Positions 11,217 to 23,849 of a DNA stretch of 64,000 bases are shown here, in pieces. Position numbers and translations under genes: made by a program. The notes under the pieces are model-generated. The model ran no database searches and was not told the origin of the DNA. It saw nothing but the letters and a program-made list of their open reading frames with translations. Positions within the stretch are counted from its first letter, which is position 1. The number at the start of each line of letters is the position of its first letter. Source of the stretch: Branchiostoma floridae (lineage: Eukaryota; Chordata; Leptocardii; Amphioxiformes; Branchiostomatidae); NCBI RefSeq assembly GCF_000003815.2, contig NC_049979.1, forward strand, positions 18,082,576-18,146,575, written 5' to 3'.

Positions 11217-14200
11217 GTTGTAAACATACAACATGTGCCAAGTTTTAACATTATTACATACTCATCTGATACAAAATTTCTTTTTTTCAATGACTGTAGA
11301 TTCAATTCAACTAATAGCTCAACTTCAACACAAGCAGTGACAAAGGGGAGACTGGCCTGCCTGTCCAGTGGAGCAGACAGTGGTGAGATATGGAACCTGT
11401 TTGCACAACAGGTGGTCAATGTCAGATGGCAAACCAGCACAGAGTGGTTACCTGAGGGGAATGTGTTGACATGTCTATGTGAGGATTGTATTGAATATTA
11501 TTTTTGGAATAGTGACAATTCTACCTGATTCAGGCCATTTGGGAAGCAAATTGCTCCTGCTTTTCTGGTCTTTCGTGGAAAGCTGCATGCTTGAGTAACC
11601 ACATTTCCTCTTTTTCTTGGAAGAGTAAGGACATCCTCCATTTCTGAAAAGCAATGAGTGTAAAATTGGCCATAAATCAAACACGCATTTTATGTAGCAA
11701 TGACAAGGAAATATTATCTATAAATATGGCCATAGAATTCTTCATTTCACTACAAAAGGGGCCTTATTTTTCTGCTTCAAATGTATATGAAATTCTTGTC
11801 ATCTCTTTCTTCATTTACTAAGGTGGTAGCTTTTCTTGTTTCTTGTCGCTTGACAGTAGTATCAGACAGGTCAGTTTATACTTTTGTTGTCCTGGGGAAA
11901 TAGGGAAAATTCAGTGACAGAGTGCTCTTTTATAATAGAACAAATAGGACGTTACATGACATTACATTCTACTACGATATTTTATTTTCGTAACTGACTG
12001 TGTGCCTAGCTATGGTATCTGTATGTAGTCCGCAAAAAGCCAATTTCTTTTATCCCTGATATTGGAGAAAGGAAACATGTTCCGTAGAGAAACAGGAGAA
12101 GCCTGCCCATAATCAGCAGATCTCTTCTGGCAGGAAACATAGGCCATAGCCAGCTGATCCTACTTTGTGCTAGGAGGAGATAAATCTTTACATCCTCCTG
12201 GAATAAGTTTGGCAGCATTTTCTAAGAATCAGATTCAGCATGTCACTCCCAGTGGAGCATGTAACAACTTCTGTGGGATCCAGGCCCATAGGCGTGACCC
12301 TGAAGAAAGGAGTTCCTGCCAGCAGCACTCTTGTCAATGTCAAGTTGCAGTTTGTAACTACTGAAAGAGAAAAAGTGATATAATTTCATCACGTATATGC
12401 TTCCTGGTGATTAACAAAATGCCTATTACAGTTTATGCCAGTCAAAGGACACCTTATCTTTCGAAATGCATAAAACACAATGGTTTTATATTTTTGCGCT
12501 AATGACTAGATGGAAATAAGATGTTTTCAGCAAGATACACTTACAAAAAACAATTTTGTTGAGCTAAACTTGAGATGAGAAGAGTATTAGTAGTTTAATA
12601 CCCAAAGTTGCTTACAGGTGTGTTTCACATAGCCAGCACAGGATTTTTGAAAACCATGCCAAGAATATGGAATACTGTCACCAGCAAGGTATATCAATAT
12701 AGTATAAAGCAACAATATATGGATAGAAATATTTAAACATCCTTGGCAACAAATCATATGGTTTGTGTTTTACCCACTGTTCTAATTTCCTCTGTCAAGT
12801 GCAGAACTAACATGTGAACCCTTAGCATCCATGACCACTGAGTGAGTTTTCGCTGCAGGGTACCTGGAGAAAAAACTGCCTGGACAGGTATTCTGGTATG
12901 CAGCAGGTAATCCTGTGGCAAACATGGAGCCATGTGACACCTGTCATGGTCAAACAATCTCACCTGTCGGTGGAGTGTCTGTGCCAACCCATTCAACTCC
13001 GAAATATCCGAAACATATTTGTCCGAAATATATGTTTGTGTATCATATGTTACATCTCAAACTGTCAAAGATTAATTCATGCACCTTGCAATACTTAAAT
13101 CACATTGAAGAAGAAAAACTTTCCTAAGTTGTGCGTAAATGTGCACATGTGAGGTGCCCACTGTGGACGTTGTTATAGAAAAAGTATGCCAATAAAACAA
13201 CACCCATTTATTTCACTTTATTAAAAGGGCAAAAAGCTTATGTAATGAAAGGGATGGTGATGCTTTAAAAGAGCAAAATAATGAGGTTGGAACAATACAG
13301 GTGTGTATTCACCTTGAAATTTCAAGGTTTCCTCCCCCAGTAAAGTTTGAAGATGGATCAGTCCTCATGTGTTGACATTTCTGTTCCTGAAGGTTTTGGG
13401 CATAAGTTTTCCCATGCACAGCTGCCACCTGTTAGTTGGGCAGGCATAACTATGAAGGCTTCCTGCATCTGGTTTTGCTCAGGCAGGAGGTGTTTCCCTT
13501 GTTTCCCCTAAACACTATGTCATCCTGAGATGTTGACAAAACAGTGTATCTGTCACTGACTCCCTTTCCACATACACCAGTGCATAGGACACAGCAAGGT
13601 TGGCCTGGAGCTATGCTCCAAACAACACCAGTTTGAAGCCACCCCAGGAACACTGCATTTTGATGGCATCCCCAGATAACAACTGAATGTGGCAATTAAT
13701 TTGTGTTGGGAATTCTTTGCATCAAAATGAAAGGCTGTTGGATCAGTGCAACTCTCAAACAACATGATTATTATTCGTTACACAGAGTCTTGTTCAAGCT
13801 ACCCTGCTTCTATAACCTAGAAATCCAAACTATTTAAATGATGATTACTACAGTTTGGCAAGCAGTTCATTAACACCTGAGCCCATACCTCATTATTCAG
13901 CCAAATTGCTAGCATTCTGCTGATAACCAAAAACAACTGTTCATTAAGCCTGGAGAAGACTTACAGTGCCAATTTTGAAAGGCTCATAGAAACAAATGGT
14001 GGAGTTTCCCGCCTCAAAGTTCTAGTGTTGTTTATGGTGAATTTTTCCCACACCTTTGGAGTTGAATTCTGTTCCAAGGACATGATGGAATGGCTACAAA
14101 TCAACAATGTCTAAACAAATTGATGGGCAGGTATGGCAAGGCCATTTCAGCATCTGGTTGTAGATTTAGACAAAATCAGTATACATTTTAGGCTTAGAGT

Positions 14201-17200
14201 TGAATCAGATTCCTATATAGAAAGGCAATAGATAGCATATTGTGAGGTGTTAAACTTTGATACACTAGTAATATGTTGCACTATTTCTAAATGAATTACT
14301 CAGCATGGCAGTCTCCATGTGGCTCATATTTACATCTCAAAAGGGGTTCCAAGAAACAATCACAAATACATTCAAGTCTTATCAAAACAACCACTTTTGC
14401 TGACTTCAGATGACATCATTAGATCAGGCAGGGGTGACAATTACAGGTGGCTTAACACAATAGGCTAATTCTGACTCCATTAAAATTCCAAAACAGCAAC
14501 CAGAAGAATTGCTCATGGGAGCATGTTACAGTCTGATGAGGATTGTGATTGGTATGGGTTCCCTTAGGATCTGAGTATCACAATTGTTGATGTAACATGA
14601 TAAAACTTTCCTGCAAGTAAAAACTTTGACATTATCTTCTTCTTACTTAGAAAAGCAACTGTGTTGACTGTATTAGAAGGAGACTCAATTTGTCATTCGT
14701 TCAACTATCCTGGAATCATCCTGCTTATATAGAATTGTATGCAAATTGTACATCCTTGCAATCTGCCCACCCAATTTCAAGCTGTTATTTCTTTATCAAC
14801 TCTAACATCATTTGATGTAAATTGAGAAATTGAATACTAGTACCCAATAGACTTATTGAAACATAAGGAAGCCAGTATGATTTCAAGCCTGATGAGTGTG
14901 ATTTACCCTGTGATTTAATTGTTTAATAAAAGGTGGTTAAAATCTTTTATTTCCTGGTCTTGGTGATGTTGTCAGCTAGCAATCACTGCTGGCATGAGGT
15001 CATCCCATCAACCACCATAACCAATTAGATCCCTTATCAGGGATGTAATCCTGGACCCTTGAGATTTGGCATTTATCATAGTGATTTAGGAAACATCTCT
15101 CAAAATAGAGATGACTACATTCAATGGTACATACAACTTTTGTCAACTAGATACATTTTGTGATATGTTGGTTTATGTGTCAACCCAATGATGTTATTGG
15201 TCAAGCTTTGTTTGCTAACAAGGTGTGTATCCACTTGGTGTGTATCCTTTCCATGAAAAGGGGCCATCTCATGATCTATTAACATTCCCAAGTGATGACA
15301 TCATGTCTTATGCAAACTCATCAATCAGACCTCTCCTCCTTCCAGTATTGCATTACAAACAGGTTCTGATGGGCAGGATGAGCATCTGAAGTCCCATCTT
15401 CCAACTCAGAACAAACCAATCAAACACTGATCACACCTATTTCCACATACTCACACTGGTCGCAGTTACGCAAATTACCAATGAAGTGTTTGTCAAGCAA
15501 CTATACGTGACATGGTTAACCCGAAGTGAAGGTTTTAGTGGTTTTATGACATAGAATTGCATATACTGTGCAGTTTGCGATGGAGCTGTCCTTTGAGATC
15601 CCACTTCTTTGTCAGAATGATGTTTCCTTATGTGTGATAAGTTGTATTAAAGTTGTATTAAAATGAAATAAGATGATGGTAACATTATTACATAATCTTT
15701 GTAATTACACAAAGATATAACTCTCTGATAGGTTATCTTCCCATTTCTCTGGAAACAAACATGTAGCTGAGATGAAAGCATCACCATGTGAACTTACCAC
15801 TGGAAACTAAACAGTTAGGGAAACAAGCTTGTCCAAAACTGATAAAGCGGTTGACCCAAGACATTGTTAAGAGAAAAAACAACTGTACTATCTGCCCACA
15901 TAAATATTGATCAAGAGAAGGTGTGGTTTGCCTACGTGCCACTGGGCACACCCATACATGTTGTTACCTTGGATAGGACATACTGCTGACCAAACTAACG
16001 CTGTGGAGCCAGTAAAATCAAAAAGTCTGAAAAAAGGGGCCATGAATGTAAATTCATCCCAGTTATGTTGCAAATCAGCAGGTAGCTTGCTCCTCTGATG
16101 TAACAGCCCAGGAGAAAAGCAACTTTTTGTAAAGTACAGATTCTACTTAATCATACATAATAACAATACGATTTCTAATATCATCAACTAGGTCTCGTCT
16201 TTATTGTTAATCTTCCTTAAGGTATCATGAGAAAAAATAAGAGGTTATGTAAGAAAAGAGCGTCTTATGAAACACAGAGATCTATCGGAAAGTGTTTCAT
16301 AAGACGACCTGTTGCACAACAAGTGGATAGGTAACAGATCCGTTCATGATGAAAATGTTGGTGCATTCTTACAACAGCTGACCTCTGTGCATTGTCAGAT
16401 GGATTTTCTTATCTACCCAAGATACCCTGCAGCTGAAAGGTCATCCTTGCTGCATGGGCAGTTCCATGGCTGGACAGTAAAGTTGTGTATGTGCTTACCA
16501 GCGTGCACTTTGGACCTTTACAAAAATGTAGTGTGTAAACTTCTCTTATCAGTGTAGACTGTAATAGTGGTATAGCCCAGCAGGAAAGCTGCAACACCTG
16601 ATAATTTTTTAGGCTTCTATAAGATATAGGAACAGGTACCATAATATTCATTTGGCAAATATTGAATTAATTTTTTCTTTTGTCTATCAAATTGGTTGTG
16701 ATGATGCATCCTAAATACACAACTGAAATCTTTAGCTGCAACCCACACATTCTTCTGTGCCCAACTGGAGAGGTCACTCACTAAGTATAACTATATTCAA
16801 GCAAAATATTAGTAGCACCAGATGGAATATCTTCATGTTAGAGGTGCAACATTGACCTTAAAATTACGAAGACCTACCCTCTTGTGCTTTCTGACACATT
16901 ATTTGTTACAAATTCCACAAATAACTGTGACCTGTCTTTGGCACCCTGGGGTAAGATCTTAAATCATTACATGCCAAGGAGACAGAAGACAAGGTGAATG
17001 CAAGAATTCAATCAAGGAATGAATATACATGCTAACAATTTTTCCCATCAAACAAAGGATATCATGAAAATCAAAAATCTTTTGTTAACCATCTTGTTTC
17101 GTTGAGTCCATAGAATTTTTCTTTTCAGTTGAGAATCAGTGAATCAGTATGTGATTAGTATGCGTAGACAAACGGAGGTGTCTCTTTCCCTAATTTACAA

Positions 17201-18933
17201 TGTAGAACACCAGTGCCTTCCAGTACAATGCCAATTTATAATTTACCTTATCACTCACCGGTGTTAAGTCTACAATCACTTCAATTCTGTATTGATAAAA
17301 AAAGGGAAAATCTGTGCTGGAAAAAAAGCTTGTTAGAACAACATTGATTGATGGTCACATCTGTCAATCCCCTGGCACAGATTACCTCAAATATTAAGCT
17401 GGTCTGCTTTGGCTTGGGACATGGAACATGTGTGATACAAACTGCTTTACAAAGGGCACAATTAGACAAATGTTTTACAGAAAGAAAGGCACAACCGTGA
17501 CTATCATCTCTTGGTATTTCACTATATTGTGCCGACTTCCCATCCATTGAGATCATACTAGATGGACAAAGTTTACACAGCCGGAATAGGACAAAGCTGT
17601 CTTGGATCCTTTGCATGAAACAATGTATCATTACAAAGAAAAATTCAACATTTTCTCTATATGCCAGCTGTGATTATTTGGGCATCATTGAACAAGAGGT
17701 ATACATAATGGCATTGTCTGTGAGTCTGCCAGGCACGCTTACTGATGTTGGTGTACAGAGGGCCTACAGGAAGTTTATACGCTCATTCTATACCTATGAA
17801 AGGTGGGCCTGTGCATTTAATTCACCTTTGGTGTTCTTTTTATTTGCTTAATGGCATGTAAACAAACAGGCATCTGGCCACCTTGTCTGGAAATTTTTCT
17901 TTTTGAATAGAGGCAGCAAGCCCTGTGTTTACCAGCACACAGATGCATTTTGTTCAGGTAGGTTGACCTGTTGGTGTGTGGCCTTTGCTTTGTATCCTTT
18001 TGTTTCCATTTTTAGTGGTGCCCCTTCTTCCGTTGCCCACAGTGAGGGACCTTACCTCCTGCCCTGGCGTAATCTTCCATCCTGTCGCCTCCACAGCTAT
18101 GACAACTATGTACTCTGGCCGGATATACCAACCTACTGCTACTGTAATAATGCACAACAATGCTAGACCACAACATTGCTATGTTTGGATCAAATATACT
18201 TAATTCTGAGTGCCTCTGCTCGCGGGACAATGCAAGAGCTCTACATGATGGTTAGGACACAGTGTGATGTGTTATAGTTAGGTAACAAAGCACAAAAGTC
18301 TTTACTTCCTTTTCAAGGACCTTGGGTGTTAAGTAAGGACCCAAATAAGGTGCAACACCTGAGGCAAAAGGCTTTGATCTAAGGGTGAATGGACAAGTGG
18401 GGTGGCCATGTTCCTGTGACTAAAATAAAGACCCCATTTGCGTTACCTGGTAAAGCTGAAACTGACTTTATAAAAAGAGTCATATTCCCCCTTATGTTTG
18501 GTTGAGACCATTGGTATATAACCTGTGGTCTACCTGGATTCAAGCTGGCAGAAGAAGAGACACTGGGCACGGTTTCAGGTGAAGAGACACAAGTGAAGTA
18601 ACTTGTAACCAGGAAAAGTCTAAAGATCATGTCTATCTTCTCAGTAGTTAAACTTTTGTAGTTTTGAAATAAATGCCTTTTTTCATCTTGCTATGCCAGC
18701 CTATTAACTAGTAATAAATATTAAAAGGTCTGTACTGGGAGCGAGAGTACTGTTTTCATCATTTTACTCTAGCCTCCCCAAGTCCAATGTAAATTTTTCA
18801 TAACCCTGCTCAAACATTGAAAATTGCCTACATGTATTGCCCATCTTCCTGGATTACATAATCATCCTCCTAAAATATGGTACATATTCACAAAGTATGT
18901 GGCAATTCCAGATGTCAAAAATGTAACAAAGAG
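11217..18933. other. intergenic DNA, no gene recognised
   Basis: AT-rich sequence with only short, isolated open frames. It contains a perfect 15-bp hairpin at 16261-16306 and, near 12995-13040, several TCCGAAATAT-like words resembling the tandem unit of the element at 21.8-22.7 kb. No gene or further complete mobile element could be supported. Confidence 0.5.
16261..16306. repeat. perfect 15-bp inverted repeat (hairpin)
   Basis: CGTCTTATGAAACAC (16261-16275) is followed after 16 nt by its exact reverse complement (16292-16306). It might be the core of a small fold-back element or an RNA hairpin; the stem is short for a microRNA precursor. Confidence 0.7.
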
Positions 18934-19059
18934 GGCTAATTCTTAGGTAGTCTGTGTAACACAAACTCCGCTGTCCAGGGCTGTAACTGGCCCCTCCCGC
19001 GGGCCGGCAGATGTTTGGCGGGCTGCTATAAGCGAGATTTAATCAGGCTAATTCTTAGG
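18934..19059. mobile_element. 98-bp insertion flanked by 14-bp direct repeats (retroposon-like)
   Basis: GGCTAATTCTTAGG occurs at 18934-18947 and again at 19046-19059. The 98 bp between them are markedly more GC-rich than the surroundings. A long target-site duplication around a short insert is what target-primed reverse transcription of a SINE or LINE fragment leaves. No tRNA-like A or B box was seen and no family is recognised. Confidence 0.5.
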
Positions 19060-21764
19060 GTTTATTGTTGATTTACTTCTTGCCACTGGAAATTTACTGG
19101 GTTTAGCAATTAGTTCCATGGGAAATAATGTGATACTCTAGGGGCCACCATCATCACCAGAACTTATTGATCTTTTCTGCTCAGTTTCATTCCATACAAG
19201 CAGACTGCTATAGAAATGGCAATATAGGTCACTCTGCAGGATAAAAACAGAAGGAGAGAAGGGACATGGGATCACCCTATTCTCCAAGCAGAGGAATCCG
19301 ACTGGATTTTAATTTTTCTTGGTGCTTTTTTCAGCACTTTCTAAATGCATTGTAAACCTAAAGTGTATTCTTGTAGTCTCCAAGCAGACCCTACGGTGCC
19401 TTAGAAATAGTATCAAAGCTGGCAAGGGACATAGTATAGCGGCACCAGGACAAGCTTGGAGTTGGAGACTAGTATTCTTGGTCCTTTAAGGTGAAACGAA
19501 AAAAAAAATTAGGTATTAAGCTCTGTTTATCCATCTTCAAGTACACAAGAAAAATGTACCTTGTCTTTGCTGTCAAAAAGAACCAGACAGCAAGCAATCC
19601 AATCCAATCCAATTCATTCATATCAATTATGTTACATCCGTTCATCTCACCAATTAATATTCTAAACTTGAATACCTCTCACTCTCAGATTTCTTCTTAC
19701 ATTCTTACAAAGTTAGTGTAATGATAGACATGTCTGCCATTTACCAGGACTTGTGGGGCGTGGGAGGTCCCATAAATCACCTGTAAGGGGTAGGGGTGCT
19801 CAGTCCCTTCAAGACCAGACAGGACACCTAACATATCACAGACATCCCACTAAGATAAGGGATGAGCCATCTGTAAGGCAAGCAGGCTATAGTATTTCAA
19901 CCATCATTTCAGCTTTTATGAGGCAGATTTGTCATGTAACAATTTGGTAATAGATTCTACAATTTGGACACTGCTCTGAAAACATTGCCTTTGAACTACA
20001 GCAAAGTTGTGCAACACCCTGCTCAAGATTTCGATGCATTTACCCCACTCATAGTCATGATAGTGGGGAACAGACATTATAGAATAGTATGAGTGTAATG
20101 CTAGTATCCACATATTCCCAGGGAATGAGGATGATGTAGGCTTGATAGATATGCCTCATTTTATACTTCTGTTCTTGATTCCTGTCCTCAAGAAAATTCC
20201 ATCTGAAAATTCCATCCTGCTCATTCTCTAGACAAAAAGGAAATCTTGCTGGGGTGAACCAGTGGATCTTTATTATGGGAGTACATGACCAATGTTTCAT
20301 AAGTTTTTCTTGGTCTTAAGGCTACAATGTTACCTTCAGGTCATTATTTTGACCTTTCACATTTTGAAACTTTTTTTGTAGTTTTTATCATCAGTTCATC
20401 ATCAGACGCACAAAGATGAGTCACTCCCAGAACACAGCCCCTAACAATGCAGGACACCTCCTCTGTAGTCTCCAGAGCAATAGGAAACAGGTGCAGAATG
20501 GAAGTCAACCTTTATCATGTCTATCACAAAAATGTTGGTAATGAGGTTCAGATGGAGGGATGACTGAGATGGAGTATGGATATAATTCCCCACAAACACT
20601 CCTACATTCTCATCTGCACATCTAAAGGCACATCAAAGAAAGCACCATACACATCAAAAAGGAAATTCAGCTAATGGAATGTACTCCCATCAGCAAGCAC
20701 AAATGGCTTGAATTTTGGTATTCTTTCTTTTATCAACCTAGCTAACATACAACACTGCTTGGTTCAATCAACTGTAGCCTAATATGGTAGAGATTTTTTT
20801 GCACTTTTACAGTCCGTATCATGTAATTCTACTCATATGTCAATGTTAGCTGACATCAATGTTCATATTGAAATGTGTAAGCGTAAAAATGGTAATTAAA
20901 AGAGATCACTCCAGCCAGGTAGTGTCAGTGTCAGTGTCCTTAGTCCTTTCAGTACAATTGTGAAGGCCTATATAGGTCAAAAATACTGCAGAGGAATCAT
21001 GCAGGTGGAAACGCTATGTAGTTCATAATGTGACAATTAGTTCTCTCCGACACTTTCGAGGAATCAATATGTGAGTTAGAAGTAAATTGAGGCCATAGAC
21101 ATGCAGCAGCTTGGATTAGGGTAATGATTAAAATTTCAATTCCTGGAATTGTTAATTATAGCTGTACCAGAGAAGAGGAACTAGGGCAGAAATAAAGCAA
21201 TACCTCTGAGTATAGTATGATACAGGCATGGGGGTGCAAAAGCCTCCATGGGAGGTGTAACTAATTCATGGTGTACATACACTCATGATAAAAGTAAAGC
21301 ATGTTGACATGCAGACAGCACATATCCCTGATGTTGAATTTCCCCACTTACTTTCCATCCTTTTCTGGAGGGACCCTAGCTTACCCTGTGGACTAATAGG
21401 TACTGAGACAATAAACTAATAGCAGCCATGATTGAATCTGCTGTTTATTGTGCAGTTGGTATGATCCCATTTCATTAATCCTACAGTACTAGATGAGATG
21501 TGGGGAGATTGTCTGGGGAGGAATTGATGCTATCAGTCAGCAGGAGCCATACCTTCCTTTTAAGGTCAACCAGTCACCTTGCCCCAAGATGTCATCCTTA
21601 TCCATTTTCCTGTCTATCCAAAAAGGGGTTCTAGCAGGCTCCAGGACATTCACTCTTCCCATCACTTTTTTTCAGGATGCATATCACTGTTATCCGACTC
21701 TGCAAATGTGAGTTTGAGTAACACATATTACTAAGTACTCATCAGTGTCAGTATGTGGTTACAT
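19060..21764. other. intergenic DNA, no gene recognised
   Basis: AT-rich sequence with a short AATCC repeat near 19597-19616. Open frames are short and unsupported. Nothing else was recognised. Confidence 0.5.
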
Positions 21765-22713
21765 GTCTATATTCCGAAATCTCTATGTTCCGAAATCTCT
21801 ATGTTCCGAAATATATAATCATGGACATATAACGTGGATGGTATTTAAGTCTATAGTAACTTGCACTACTCATGCCCACAAACTAAGGTTCCGATACTCT
21901 TCCTGAACGCCGACCCGATTCCGACGGTCGCGTGCACGTGCGTGGTCCCCCGTGCTGAAAACATTCAAATTCTGGTTTTATCATGTACCTTCTTCTAATA
22001 CTCCCCTCTTTTGCCAATGGAGAGGTTTTGAACTGTTTATCTGAGCGGAAAATTTCAGCGGAAAATTTTCTTCATTTCTAAACACGCACAATTTTCTAAC
22101 CGCAATTTTTCTGGTCTCGTGTATAATGCGGATAATCGCATGTATATTTCAAAATAATGTTTACTTTGTATGCATACATTATTATATGTATTTATGGTTT
22201 ATGAAACTTGTTATCAATATATATTTTTGATGAATTCTTCGTCAAAAATTTTCGATACGATGCTATCAAGGTGGTGCAAGGTGGTGCGGTCATTACAGGT
22301 CACTAAATGGCCTAGGTTTGACGAAAATTCGTCTGACACTACGATCTAGTCGGAGTTCGTCCACCCAAATTGTAGAAAATGAGAATAAAAGGCAAAGATA
22401 TTTGATCTAAGAATATGAAACGCTGCCAAGTTCCGTGTTAGATACTTGTAGGCAGTTTCTCCCGGCGAGTTAATCGCCGTGACGGCCAGGCCGGAGCTAG
22501 CCTGTTCCTCCCCAACGATCGCTCACTTCGACCGCCGCCTGCATACAAGTAGTATATCGGAATATGATATATCACAGGCTGCAGGAACCATTTATATAGA
22601 CATTTCGGAACATAGAGATTTCGGAACATAGAGATTTCGGAACATAGAGATTTCGGAACATAGAGATTTCGGAACATAGAGATTTCGGAACATAGAGATT
22701 TCGGAACATAGAG
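21765..22713. mobile_element. fold-back-like element bounded by inverted 16-bp tandem arrays
   Basis: The right end (22602-22713) is seven identical tandem copies of ATTTCGGAACATAGAG. The left end (21765-21812) has two perfect copies and one degraded copy of the same unit in the opposite orientation. Inverted tandem arrays at the ends of a ~950-bp unit recall fold-back (FB/TU-type) or complex-TIR DNA elements. The interior contains a GC-rich patch (22440-22550) and no convincing frame. The minus-strand open frame over the right array is a product of the repeat: 16 nt read three times gives a 16-residue period. No clear target duplication was found. Confidence 0.6.
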
Positions 22714-22923
22714 CGGTCACCAAATTGTTAGTTTCAAAGGTTAAGTAACATGATCTGGCAAACATGCAACATTACCTGACCATGAAGTTTAAGCTGGCAA
22801 TTTTCCATTCCTTCCATATAGACCTGTGGTTGCACAATGCCCCAAATCAAACGTACATTTCAAAGTCATTGACATTCCATCCACATTATGATCTAAGATG
22901 AAAGAATCAAACTTTTAAGTTAA

Positions 22924-23067
22924 GGGGGTATCACACTGGACTGCAGTATGTTGGCAGCATTGCTGCATTTTACATTGAATCTGTGTTAAACTCAACTTAA
23001 AGCATTCTGTTAAATCACAAGCTGCACCAACAATGCCAACGCACCACAGCTTCAGTGAGAAAACCCC
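22924..23067. mobile_element. 144-bp MITE with TTAA flanks
   Basis: TTAA lies at 22920-22923 and 23068-23071. The left end GGGGGTATCACACTG and the inverted right end GGGGTTTTCTCACTG are imperfect inverted repeats. TTAA duplication is typical of piggyBac-type elements, although a 3-bp TWA target (Harbinger) cannot be excluded. There is no coding capacity. Confidence 0.55.
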
Positions 23068-23146
23068 TTAAGGAAAGAACTAAAAGCCATTAAGAGCTTA
23101 AGTTGCTGTGATAATCCATATTCATTAGACCTGATGTCTGCAAATA

Positions 23147-23328
23147 CTGTAAATGCAGAAATGTTTGTAGTGGTTTTATGTTCGTGATTTTTGCCGTGGC
23201 CGCAGCACATTTTTCCTTTACAGTATGTCACTACAGTATATGGTGCTACCGCAAACTCACTGAATCACTGGGAATACTCCATTTTTCTGCTACCGCAAAA
23301 TTAGATCCCCTCAAACTTGCATTTCCAG
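23147..23328. mobile_element. TA-flanked MITE, older copy (CTGTAAATGCA family)
   Basis: It starts CTGTAAATGCAGAAAT and ends TTGCATTTCCAG, flanked by TA on both sides. The interior (ACCGCAAA-type words, GTGGTTTTATGTTCG) matches the better preserved copy at 34926-35134, so this is a diverged member of the same family. TA targets suggest a Tc1/mariner-type source. Confidence 0.65.
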
Positions 23329-23672
23329 TATCCCAGTCACAAATCTAACTCCAAAAAAGTCGAACTCCTGCAAATAGTTAGATCTCTAATAGATCTAAGT
23401 AGTAACCATGATTTATGAGTACAAATTGATAGCTACATATGACTTCTTTTCTTTTAAAAGCTAGGTACATGTATGCAACATGGAATGCCTGTTGGCTATC
23501 AGTGCACATCAAGTAATGTTTCATACAGTGTAACTGGGACTAATTCATCTTTCTCATCCCAGATCATGCCATGTGACAGCTGGCAGTAGCACTTGATGAA
23601 AATAGGGTGGAGCCCTTTAACCCATGGCAAATGAATGCCTTCTGGATATCATCACTGTCATCCATTATCTTA

Positions 23673-23843
23673 GAGGGTCTGCATGCTGTTTTCCATAAGG
23701 CGTAGGCAGACCTTTTTAATTTCTCGCAATTCATAGGGAAGCTATTTTATTTTACGTAATTTGTAGTGGGAAGAAGCGTAAAGTGTCGTCAGCTATCCCG
23801 AATTTAGCGTAAATCGTTGTCAGGACCCCCCATGCAGACCCTC
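23673..23843. mobile_element. 171-bp MITE with 6-bp target duplication (family A)
   Basis: The ends are GAGGGTCTGCATG (23673-23685) and its exact reverse complement (23831-23843). ATCTTA flanks both sides (23667-23672 and 23844-23849). Read on the minus strand the subterminal part (GACAACGATTTACGCTAAATT) matches the left end of the 1.26-kb element at 42883-44142, so both belong to one family. Confidence 0.7.
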
Positions 23844-23849
23844 ATCTTA

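Noticed and set aside
12995-13040. TCCGAAATAT-like words as a second copy of the 16-bp array element
   Set aside because: Too short and degenerate to prove relationship; mentioned only as a possible relic.
22438-22677. 79-codon minus frame with repeated MFRNLYVPKSLCSEIS
   Set aside because: It is a translation of the 16-bp tandem array; the period-16 peptide follows from 16 not being divisible by three.
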